From CAMPKL01 sp963817465 (GTDB lineage Bacteria > Acidobacteriota > Terriglobia > Bryobacterales > UBA6623): 64,000 nucleotides of DNA. A program made the position numbers and the translations under genes. Below are positions 57,454 through 64,000 of this stretch, piece after piece (position 1 is the first letter of the stretch; each line of letters opens with the position of its first letter). The notes under the pieces are model-generated. The model was not told the DNA's origin, searched no databases, and saw nothing but the letters and a program-made list of their open reading frames with translations. The DNA lies in NCBI GenBank assembly GCA_963817465.1, contig CAWFOP010000023.1, positions 62,001 to 126,000 of the forward strand. Direction: 5' to 3'.

Positions 57454-58215
57454 ATGCCCAATTACCAGAGATCGGGGACATCGACTTTTGGTTTCGATTT
57501 TTCGACGCCGCCGATGATCAAGCGGCTGCTGATCGCCAATTTTTCGGTCTTTATTCTCTACTTCATCGCAGTTCGGCTCAACATCGGTCCGCTGCTGAGT
57601 TTCTTCCACGCGACGAGCCTGATTCCGAGTTGGGTCGTGTTCGGCGCGTTGTGGCAACCGTTCACCTACCTGTTCATTCACAGCCCGTACGGGTTCAGCC
57701 ACATCTTGTGGAACATGCTGGCGCTGTGGATGTTCGGGCGCATCCTCGAGCAGCACTTCGGATCGAAGAAATTCCTGCAGTTTTACTTCTTCTGCGGGGT
57801 CGGGGCGGGGCTGTTCGACGTGGTGGCGCGGATCATCTGGGGTTCGATGGACAGCGCGACGATCGGCAACTCGGGCGCAGTCTACGGCATCGTCCTGGCG
57901 TTCGGGTACTTGTTTCCGCGCATGCCCATCTACATCTTCCCTCTGCCGGTGACGATTCCCGCTTGGGTGCTGGCCGCGTTCTACGGCGGCATCTCGTTCT
58001 TGAGCCTGTTCGACGGGCCCAACAGCGGCGTCAGCCACGTGGCGCACCTGTCGGGGATGCTGATGGCGTGGATCTTCATCACGCGCCGGCCGAGCTTGCC
58101 CGACGTCGACTGGCAGCAGAGCTATCGCAACTGGAAGCTGCGACGTGCGCGCCGCAAGTTCGAGGTCTACATGAACAAGCGCGACCGCGGCGACGGCGGC
58201 GGTTGGGTCAACTGA
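57454..58215 (+). CDS. Rhomboid-family intramembrane serine protease
   Basis: 253 residues from ATG 57454. Six to seven membrane helices carry the rhomboid catalytic dyad: Ser140 in IGNSGAVYG and His198 in HVAHLSG. HILWNMLALWMFG is the conserved His/Asn segment of helix 2. A basic cytoplasmic tail (RRARRKFEVYMNKRDRGD) ends the protein. It cuts membrane-protein helices within the bilayer; substrates unknown. Confidence 0.88.
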   Translation: MPNYQRSGTSTFGFDFSTPPMIKRLLIANFSVFILYFIAVRLNIGPLLSFFHATSLIPSWVVFGALWQPFTYLFIHSPYGFSHILWNMLALWMFGRILEQHFGSKKFLQFYFFCGVGAGLFDVVARIIWGSMDSATIGNSGAVYGIVLAFGYLFPRMPIYIFPLPVTIPAWVLAAFYGGISFLSLFDGPNSGVSHVAHLSGMLMAWIFITRRPSLPDVDWQQSYRNWKLRRARRKFEVYMNKRDRGDGGGWVN

Positions 58216-58218
58216 AGC

Positions 58219-59614
58219 TCAGCGGACGCTGAGCGTCACGCCGTTTTGCGTGACCGCGTTCGAAGAGCGAATGAAGACCGCATGCTCGCCGGGCGGGAGA
58301 TTCGGCACTTTCACGTTGAATTGCTGGAGACCGATGAAGGTCGGCGCGCCGCCGGCGTAGAGCGGCATTTCAGTCATCAAGCCGCCGATCTCGACCGTCG
58401 GCTGCGTATTCAGCGGCGACAGACCCTCGGCTCGCTCGCCCGCCCGAAACGGGGGGGTCGTCATCCCGAAACCCGTACCGTAAAACAGCACGATGTCTCC
58501 TACCTTCGCCTGCACGCCGTTCACGGCGACGCCGTTGACCGCGAAGCCGGGCGGCGCAATGACTTGTCCGCTGACGCCGTTGACCGCCGCGGCGGGTCCG
58601 ACGCCCGAGCTATCAAGCGTAAACAAGCCGGGCGAAACCGTCAGGGCCGGCATCGCAATCGTGTTGCTGCGGACCTCGTTCAAACCTCGCCCGCGGTTGA
58701 TGACCGCCTGGACGAATACCGTATCGACGCTCGAAGGAAACTCGGGCGCCTGCACGTTGACCTGCTTGTCGCCCACGAACAGCATGCGGCCCGGGAATCT
58801 CGTTCGGGTTGCCCGCGTAAGTGAAAACGACGCTGACCCGCGCCAGCTCGACCGGCGCCAGGTCCTGCTCGTCGAAATCGACATCGGTCAAGGGGATGTA
58901 AGCCCCTGGAGCGTTCAGGTTCGTGCCGAACAGCGTCAAGAGCTGTTTGGGTGCGACGGTCTGATTGCTGCGCTGCACCGCGGCGGCGCTCACGATGCCC
59001 CCTTTGCTGATGGTCGGATGGTTCGTGGGAGCGTAGATCGAGACCTGCTGCGCGGTCGCGATGACGTCGTTGTTGGTGCCTTTGTCGCCGTCCGCGGCCA
59101 GCGCCGCCACGCCGAAAACGACGTCGCCGACGTCGGACGACGGCGGGGACCAATTGAAGAAATACTCCTTGAATCCGGCTTGGCCCGAACCGATCGCGCC
59201 CACCGCGCTCTGCGTTGCGTATTGAACGCCGCAATCCGCCTGCACGGGGTCCCGGATCAAGCTCCCGCTCGCGCAGCGAATATCGACGAAGCTGGTCGTC
59301 CCCCGCGACATCGTCCCCGCCAACTTGGTCGTGTCGGACTTGAGCCGCGGTGAAGCCTGAAAGCCCCAAGCGCTCGCGCCGCGTCCCTCGACGATCACTT
59401 TGACCTGCTGCATCACGCCGGGAACGTAAGGGCCGACTTCGAGCCGCACCGAGGCGCGGCTCGAAGTCGGCTCCTTGCGATGGCAGGCCATGCAGGAAGG
59501 CTCACCGAAGCTGCCCGTGTATCCCACGGGCAAGCCATTCTCGCGGCCAGGCAGCGCCGGCGGGGCCAAGCCCGCCAACAGAATGGAGATCACGCACGGA
59601 ACAACAACCCTCAC
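58219..59614 (-). CDS. Exported choice-of-anchor V / TIGR03437 protein with CxxCH (one apparent frameshift)
   Basis: About 464 residues once one extra base near 58793 (CCCGGGCC) is removed. Signal peptide ISILLAGLAPPALPG; residues 41-45 are CMACH, a c-type haem-attachment motif; then a Reeler-like choice-of-anchor V domain (VRLEVGPYVPG, WGFQASPRL, FFNWSPPSSDVGDVVF), and TIGR03437 (LLTLFGTNL, VNVQAPEFPSSV, LFYGTGFGMTTPP, FNVKVPNLPPGEH). Third TIGR03437 protein of the window. Possibly an extracellular redox or surface protein. Confidence 0.82.
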
Positions 59615-59757
59615 TTTTCCGGGTCGCGGCCGAAAAGGGCAAGCGATTCGTCATATCGAACTCCTCAAATAACGTGGGCGCGTTCCGAGAGGGGCACGCT
59701 CCAGTGTATTCGCGGGGTTGGATTCGGAAAAGGCTTATGCGGAGTCGTATGACCTTT

Positions 59758-59976
59758 TTAGTGGACCGTGAACCGAGCGCGCTGAGCAGCGGTCGGCGGT
59801 TGCGACGAGGGATCGCTGTTGTCCATGCCGATGTAGAACAGTGAGAGGCAGCCGCCGTCGCGGTCGAGCAAGTAGCGATGGCTGAAGCCGCCGCTGGCGA
59901 TCACCAGCCCGCAGGGCCCGAGCGGCCGTTGATCCTCTGACCAGCGATATGCGTCTTGACGGCTGTGGAACGACAT
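59758..59976 (-). CDS. Small soluble protein of unknown function
   Basis: 72 residues from ATG 59976, preceded by CGGAGGCCAACC (GGAGG eight bases upstream). The sequence is beta-rich and compact (GLVIASGGFSHRYLLDRDGG, LSLFYIGMDN) with no export signal. No family recognised. Good ribosome site and codon pattern support coding. Confidence 0.55.
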   Translation of the reverse strand: MSFHSRQDAYRWSEDQRPLGPCGLVIASGGFSHRYLLDRDGGCLSLFYIGMDNSDPSSQPPTAAQRARFTVH

Positions 59977-60189
59977 GGTTGGCCTCCGCTTGTTTGCGTC
60001 TCTCTGTATAAGTGAGCGACAAAGCGCGGCAATACACGTCACACGATCCTCCGCCCCAAACGCTCATCCTTATGCGGCCTACGGAATTCGCCTTAGCAAA
60101 ATCGTTCCGGTGGTTCCGATAAGAAATGTGACCGATGCTCTATTGGCCTGTTCCCCCGTTTCGTTGGACATTTAGAAACGAGAAGAGCC

Positions 60190-60765
60190 ATGACAATCAC
60201 CGAACAGATGCCCGCCACGATTTCGGACGCCTACTTGTCGGTTCAACGCACCGCGAGCGCGCAGATCGAGTACTGGAGCCCCGACAACCGGGAGCTGCGC
60301 TCCGCCCAAATCGACCTGCGGTTCGGCAAGGGCATCACGGCGCGCAGCCTCGATCGGCTCCCGGTCGGCAAGGCGCTTTGGGTGCGCGAAGACGATGCGG
60401 TCTACGGCGTGTTCGTGGCCGACTGCGTCGAGATCTTCGGCGGTTATGAATCCAAGCTCGAATTTCTCGACGACGGCCGCCGGTTCGACGAACGTGTGCC
60501 GGTCGGCGACCGAGCCAAGATGGTCTGGCATCATACCGGCGCCGCGTTTGCGGTGACCGACGTGCAGATCTCGAACGTGAGCCGCGGCGGATTGCAGATG
60601 TTGACTCCCGAGCGCGTTCCGGTCGGGTCGTTGGTGAGCGTTACCGGCGAAGACTTCCAGTGCCTCGGGACGGTCTGCTACTGCACGTCTCCCGAGGGGA
60701 ACAACATGGTGGTCGGCATTCAGTTCAGCAAGCAGCCGACACTCGACGCCGAGCATGCAGCCTGA
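60190..60765 (+). CDS. PilZ-domain protein
   Basis: 191 residues. The C-terminal 100 residues fit PilZ: an Arg-containing start (RRFDERVPVGDRAKMVW) and VQISNVSRGGLQM, the conserved [D/N]xSxxG motif, then VCYCTSPEGNNMVVGIQF. PilZ domains bind cyclic di-GMP through the Arg and D/N-x-S-x-x-G parts. The N-terminal 90 residues are an uncharacterised beta-rich domain. May link c-di-GMP to envelope or pilus control. Confidence 0.72.
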   Translation: MTITEQMPATISDAYLSVQRTASAQIEYWSPDNRELRSAQIDLRFGKGITARSLDRLPVGKALWVREDDAVYGVFVADCVEIFGGYESKLEFLDDGRRFDERVPVGDRAKMVWHHTGAAFAVTDVQISNVSRGGLQMLTPERVPVGSLVSVTGEDFQCLGTVCYCTSPEGNNMVVGIQFSKQPTLDAEHAA

Positions 60766-60783
60766 TTCCGGCTCGAGGCGAGT

Positions 60784-61233
60784 CTAGGCGCCTTCCTCGG
60801 ACGGGACTTTCCGCAGCCGCCTGACAGCGGCAACGCCGCCGGCGAGCAGCGCCAGAACTTTCACCGAATCGCCAACCACGTACAACGTGTGCACCGGCGA
60901 CGGCGGCGGCTCGGCGCCTCGCATCACGATGTCGGCGCGTCGGTCGAGAGTCGGCAGCATCCAAAGCGTCTCGAGCGCCACGATCGCACAGGCGAGGACC
61001 GTGGCGGAGATCGCGATCCGGCCGGCGGCGGAGCGCAGCAAAAGCAGCAACGACAGGCCCGCCAGCACGATCTCGGCGCGGTTGAGCAGCGTGAAGCTGT
61101 GCCTGGTCGCGTCGATGCCGACCTGCCGGGTGACGCTGGCCGCGGTAAAAACCGCCGGCGCCGCCACATAGGCGACGCCGAAAACGACACCCGCCCAAAA
61201 CAGCAGGGTGACCGGAAGCAAAACACGTCTCAT
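60784..61233 (-). CDS. Four-helix DUF4149-like membrane protein
   Basis: 149 residues with four membrane helices (TLLFWAGVVFGVAYVAAPAVF, IVLAGLSLLLLL, IAISATVLACAIVALETLWML, VKVLALLAGGVAAV) and the short motif RHSFTLLNRAE between the first two, typical of the DUF4149 family. Start at ATG 61233 chosen because residues from any earlier start are not membrane-like. Role unknown. Confidence 0.68.
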   Translation of the reverse strand: MRRVLLPVTLLFWAGVVFGVAYVAAPAVFTAASVTRQVGIDATRHSFTLLNRAEIVLAGLSLLLLLRSAAGRIAISATVLACAIVALETLWMLPTLDRRADIVMRGAEPPPSPVHTLYVVGDSVKVLALLAGGVAAVRRLRKVPSEEGA

Positions 61234-61288
61234 CGCTTTGGGCCGAGGATAGCGCAACCGCTGTTCGCGGATATCATTTGGGAAACAA

Positions 61289-61582
61289 ATGTCCCAACGA
61301 CCGAGATTCGGCGCCCTGCGTAACCGCGCGCTGCCGGCGCTATTGTTATCGATATTGCTCGGCGGCGATTTCGTCATCGCCTTTTCGACGAACAAGACCG
61401 GCGGGACGACGATCGCGGACGACGATCTAAGCCCGCTCTTCGAAGCGGTGATCGAAGCGACCGAAGAAGCGATCTACAATTCCTTGCTGCGCGCGACGAC
61501 GGTCACGGGGCAGCGAGGCGCGACGGCGGCGGCCCTCCCGATCGAGGGGCTGCAGAAGCTGCTGGGCGACCGGGGGAAGTAG
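61289..61582 (+). pseudogene. C-terminal remnant of a P1-family (DmpA/BapA) peptidase
   Basis: 97 codons remain. From about residue 26 the frame matches the C-terminal end of P1 aminopeptidases (GDFVIAFSTN, LSPLFEAVIEATEEAIYNSLLRATTVTG). Full proteins are about 350 residues, and the autoprocessing Ser region and N-terminal alpha subunit are missing. The first 25 residues do not align and come from unrelated sequence. The gene is therefore a truncated leftover. Confidence 0.7.
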
Positions 61583-62037
61583 GCCGGCGGGCCGTCGAGG
61601 GCGTGAAAACGCCCATGACAACAGACAAGTGCGAAGCCAGCCGTGACCGTGAGGGCCTGTGTGAGCAACGCACAGCCCCGGATCGAGCGGAGCGGCATCC
61701 GGGGATCGACTGGAAGGTATTGGAAAGATTATCTTGGATCGCGTTTTAAGACCCCGGGTTCCGCTACGCTCCACCCCGGGCTATCCATTGCTTCGTCCTC
61801 CGGACGAGGTCGCGCCTGCGGACGCGTGAGGGCGGGGTCTTCGGGCAACCGAAGACCTTGATAAGAAACCGCTTGCTGGCGTGCGCGGGCTCGAGCTTCG
61901 CGATTGTCGCCGCGGGCGAATCGGGAAATCTCGAGAGCTTTTCGAGCGCAACCTTACCGGGTGCGGCTCTGTTGCGCGGTCGTCGTCGGGGGGTACGAAA
62001 CGGAAAAAACACCAGCCTCTGTTGCGACAATGGCGGA
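61583..62037. other. 455-base gap of hairpins before tgt
   Basis: No gene is supported. The stretch 61660-61860 is unusually rich in inverted repeats (listed separately), and 61860-62037 reads as an N-terminal extension of the tgt frame that has no family similarity. It could hold the tgt promoter and repetitive intergenic elements. Confidence 0.5.
61676..61857. repeat. Cluster of four hairpin-forming inverted repeats
   Basis: CCCCGGAT / ATCCGGGG (61676-61683 with 61697-61704); CCCCGGG / CCCCGGG arms (61752-61758, 61774-61780), palindromic cores around GCTACGCT; TCGTCC / GGACGA (61793-61798, 61802-61807); and GGTCTTCGG / CCGAAGACC (61836-61844, 61849-61857) with a GCAA tetraloop, a perfect 9-bp stem. 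Such clusters resemble REP-type intergenic elements. Confidence 0.6.
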
Positions 62038-63183
62038 TTGCCGACTCCGCGTTTCGAGGTCGTCGCCCAGTGTCCGCACACCCGTGCGCGGGCCGGTCTG
62101 TTGCACACCGCGCACGGCGTGGTCGAGACGCCGGTCTTCATGCCCGTCGGCACCTACGGTTCGGTGAAGGGGCTGACCCCGCGGGTCGTGGCGGAAGACC
62201 TCGACGCCAAGATCATCCTGGCCAATACTTACCACCTTTACCTGCGGCCCGGTCAGGAGCTTGTCCGGCGGCTCGGCGGATTGCACCGATTCATGGCGTG
62301 GGACCGGGCGATTCTGACCGACTCGGGCGGCTTCCAAGTCTTCTCGCTGGCCGGCTTCCGCAAGATCCACGAGGACGGCGTCGACTTCCAGTCCCACCTC
62401 GACGGCGGCAAGCACACGTTTACGCCGGAGTCGACGGTCGACGTGCAGCGCGCGCTGGGCAGCGACGTGATGATGGTTCTCGACGAGTGCCCCGAGTACG
62501 GCGTCGACAGGCCTTACGCCCGCGAGGCGATGGAGCGCACGGTCCGCTGGGCCGAGCGAGCCTTGCGGCATTGGCGCGCCGCCTCGCCGGACGGGCTCCC
62601 CAACCCTTGCCAGGCGCTGTTCCCGATCGTGCAGGGATCGATGTATCCGGAGCTGCGGCGCGAGTGCGCCGAGCGCCTGATCGAGCTCGACGCCCCCGGG
62701 TACGCCGTCGGAGGGCTGTCGGTCGGCGAGCCGCGCGAGCTCAGCTACGAGATGGTCGAGGCCACTCAGGACGTGCTGCCGCCCGACAGGCCGCGCTACG
62801 TGATGGGCGTCGGCATGCTGCATGAGCTCGGCGACTACGTGGCTCGCGGCGTCGACATGATGGACTGCGTTTTGCCGACGCGGAACGCGCGAAACGGTTA
62901 CTTTTTCACGAGCGCGGGCAAGCTCGTCATCAAGAACAGCCGCTACGCCGCGGACGGCCGCCCGATCGACGAGAACTGCCCCTGTTACTGCTGCCGCAAC
63001 TTCTCACGCGCCTACTTGCGGCACTTGTTTCTGGCTAAAGAGATTCTTTTCAGCACTTTGGCGACCATTCACAACCTGCGGGCCTACCTTGACACCATGC
63101 GGCGCATTCGCGAAGCTATATTGGTTGGAAACCTTCCCGGTTATCTGACTCGCCTCCGCGAGCTGGGCGCTTCAAGCGAATGA
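62038..63183 (+). CDS. tgt: Queuine tRNA-ribosyltransferase
   Basis: 381 residues. Exchanges the anticodon wobble guanine of Asp, Asn, His and Tyr tRNAs for the queuine precursor preQ1. Motifs: ETPVFMPVGTYGSVKG, the catalytic Asp in LTDSGGFQVFSL, GVDMMDCVLPTRNARNG with the nucleophile Asp, and the zinc site CPCYCCRN...H (CxCxxC). No ATG is available; TTG 62038 gives the usual N-terminal length, and the frame is open further upstream without family similarity. Heads the conserved tgt-yajC-secD block. Confidence 0.9.
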   Translation: MPTPRFEVVAQCPHTRARAGLLHTAHGVVETPVFMPVGTYGSVKGLTPRVVAEDLDAKIILANTYHLYLRPGQELVRRLGGLHRFMAWDRAILTDSGGFQVFSLAGFRKIHEDGVDFQSHLDGGKHTFTPESTVDVQRALGSDVMMVLDECPEYGVDRPYAREAMERTVRWAERALRHWRAASPDGLPNPCQALFPIVQGSMYPELRRECAERLIELDAPGYAVGGLSVGEPRELSYEMVEATQDVLPPDRPRYVMGVGMLHELGDYVARGVDMMDCVLPTRNARNGYFFTSAGKLVIKNSRYAADGRPIDENCPCYCCRNFSRAYLRHLFLAKEILFSTLATIHNLRAYLDTMRRIREAILVGNLPGYLTRLRELGASSE

Positions 63184-63320
63184 CCGCCAAGCCGCGCGAA
63201 AATTCATAGAGGCGGGCTTGATTTGCAGCGTGACAGCATGGCCACGGCTCGATGAGCAGGCGGGTTTGCGCTCAGCCCGGGAGGTTCGTCGCGACTTTGA
63301 GTCCGAAAGCATAATTCCGC

Positions 63321-63644
63321 ATGAACGCTTTGGCTAACACACCGGCGCTTTTGCTGCTGCAGGGCGGCTCTACGGGCGGCAATCCGCTCATCCCCATCTT
63401 GCTGATGGTGGTGGTGTTCTACCTGGTGCTGTTCCTGCCCATGCGGCGGCGCCAGAAGAAGACCGACGCGATGCTGTCCGGCCTCAAATCCGGAGATAAG
63501 GTCGTCACCAACGGCGGCGTGATCGGCGTCATCACCGCCTTGACGGACAAGAGCGTCACGCTACGCATCAAACCGGATAATCTCAAGATCGAATTCGCGC
63601 GCAGCTCGGTGAGCGGCATCGCGGAAGAGGAAAACGCACAATGA
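63321..63644 (+). CDS. yajC: Preprotein translocase subunit YajC
   Basis: 107 residues: one membrane helix (LIPILLMVVVFYLVLFLPM), the basic RRRQKKTDAML, and the conserved LKSGDKVVTNGGVIGVIT, all standard for YajC. It helps SecDF with protein export at the inner membrane. Its stop overlaps the secD start (ATGA). Confidence 0.93.
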   Translation: MNALANTPALLLLQGGSTGGNPLIPILLMVVVFYLVLFLPMRRRQKKTDAMLSGLKSGDKVVTNGGVIGVITALTDKSVTLRIKPDNLKIEFARSSVSGIAEEENAQ

Positions 63645-64000
63645 CGAGCAAACTCTGGACCAGGCTCGCAATCACTTTGGCCGTGACCCTGATCTGCCTT
63701 TTCGGGATCATCGGCTTTCCGCCGCCGACCACGCTGGAGCAGCTCAAGGCGAATCTGAGCGAGCGCATCAATCTGGGTTTGGACCTCAAAGGCGGAACGC
63801 ACCTGATTCTGCAGGTGCAGGTGCAGGATGCGGTCCGAGCCGAGGCGGATTCGGTGATTCAACGTTTGCAGGACGACCTGCGTTCGCAGAACATCGCCGC
63901 GACGGGCGTCAGCCGCAACGATCCGCAGACGATCGAGGACGCCGACAAGATCGAGATCACCGTCGACGGCGTCCCGACCGATCGCGTCAACGACTTCAAG
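63641..64000 (+). CDS. secD: Protein-export membrane protein SecD, cut by right edge
   Basis: 120 residues visible. First membrane helix (AITLAVTLICLFGIIGFP), then the SecD signature INLGLDLKGGTHLILQV and the start of the periplasmic P1 domain. The remaining roughly 400 residues lie outside. SecD uses the proton gradient to finish translocation. ATG overlaps the yajC stop. Confidence 0.92.
   Translation, partial: MTSKLWTRLAITLAVTLICLFGIIGFPPPTTLEQLKANLSERINLGLDLKGGTHLILQVQVQDAVRAEADSVIQRLQDDLRSQNIAATGVSRNDPQTIEDADKIEITVDGVPTDRVNDFK

Noticed and set aside
1238..59614. Programmed +1 frameshifting as the cause of the ten breaks
   Set aside because: Sites share no slippery motif or stop codon, the genes are unrelated, and all sit in short G/C runs; sequence error is simpler.
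1..64000. CRISPR arrays, insertion sequences, prophage or defence islands
   Set aside because: No regularly spaced repeats, transposase, integrase or phage genes were found; the caspase is exported and lacks defence neighbours.

Overview
The window looks like chromosomal DNA from an acidobacterium of the Bryobacterales / Solibacter group. It is GC-rich. Three very different exported proteins carry the Solibacter-type C-terminal domain known as TIGR03437 (1238-7519, 45864-48582, 58219-59614). Families expanded in that group recur: PD40 propellers fused to DNA-binding domains, a DUF1080 hydrolase, a caspase / formylglycine-enzyme-like protein, and Tat-exported oxidoreductases. The taxonomic assignment is inferred from family content only. 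No rRNA, tRNA, CRISPR array, insertion sequence or phage gene was seen.

Layout. Bases 1-8.2 kb (minus strand) hold a nuclease/phosphatase-fold exported protein cut by the left edge, a giant exported repeat protein of about 2090 residues and a beta-barrel protein. From 8.3 to 16.2 kb there is a caspase fused to an FGE-like domain, a charged exported protein, a DUF202 membrane protein, a tight cluster of acyl-CoA ligase, flavin oxidoreductase and pyrE, and an FGE-AMIN fusion. From 16.4 to 23.6 kb lie two TPR proteins (one ending in a TonB domain), a hydroxyacid dehydrogenase, a metalloprotease-like protein, a CadC-like sensor with a propeller domain, and a cupin. From 23.8 to 29.1 kb there is a CpaE-like ATPase, cysteine desulfurase, an unknown protein and a broken HTH-PD40 gene. 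From 29.4 to 38.8 kb come an exported methyltransferase, an enolase-superfamily enzyme, DUF1080, an esterase, an Fpg-like DNA glycosylase, a glycosyltransferase and two metallophosphoesterases. From 38.9 to 43.5 kb is a four-gene Gld-type ABC transporter operon. From 43.6 to 48.6 kb there is a degenerate alpha/beta hydrolase, a CBM9-like protein and an Asp-box protein. From 48.7 to 52.1 kb is a Trk potassium-uptake operon with an extra HAMP-type membrane protein. From 52.1 to 57.4 kb (minus) are an exported mannonate-dehydratase-like protein with an esterase, a second CpaE-like ATPase, a Gfo/Idh/MocA oxidoreductase and a zincin-like protein. From 57.4 to 64 kb there is a rhomboid protease, a CxxCH-bearing TIGR03437 protein, a PilZ protein, a P1-peptidase remnant and the conserved tgt-yajC-secD block, which runs off the right edge.

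Two themes matter to a reader. First, at least eleven frame breaks interrupt otherwise intact, recognisable genes. Ten of them, in seven genes, have the same sense: one extra base. They fall in short G/C runs. This is most simply explained by insertion-biased sequence errors, so I join the pieces and give the full-length gene. Second, several proteins keep a fold but have lost the expected catalytic residue: two FGE-like domains without the cysteine pair, and an alpha/beta hydrolase whose nucleophile is glycine. Other proteins combine domains in unusual ways: caspase + repeats + FGE, FGE + AMIN, TrkH with a long membrane extension, and exported versions of normally cytoplasmic enzymes.
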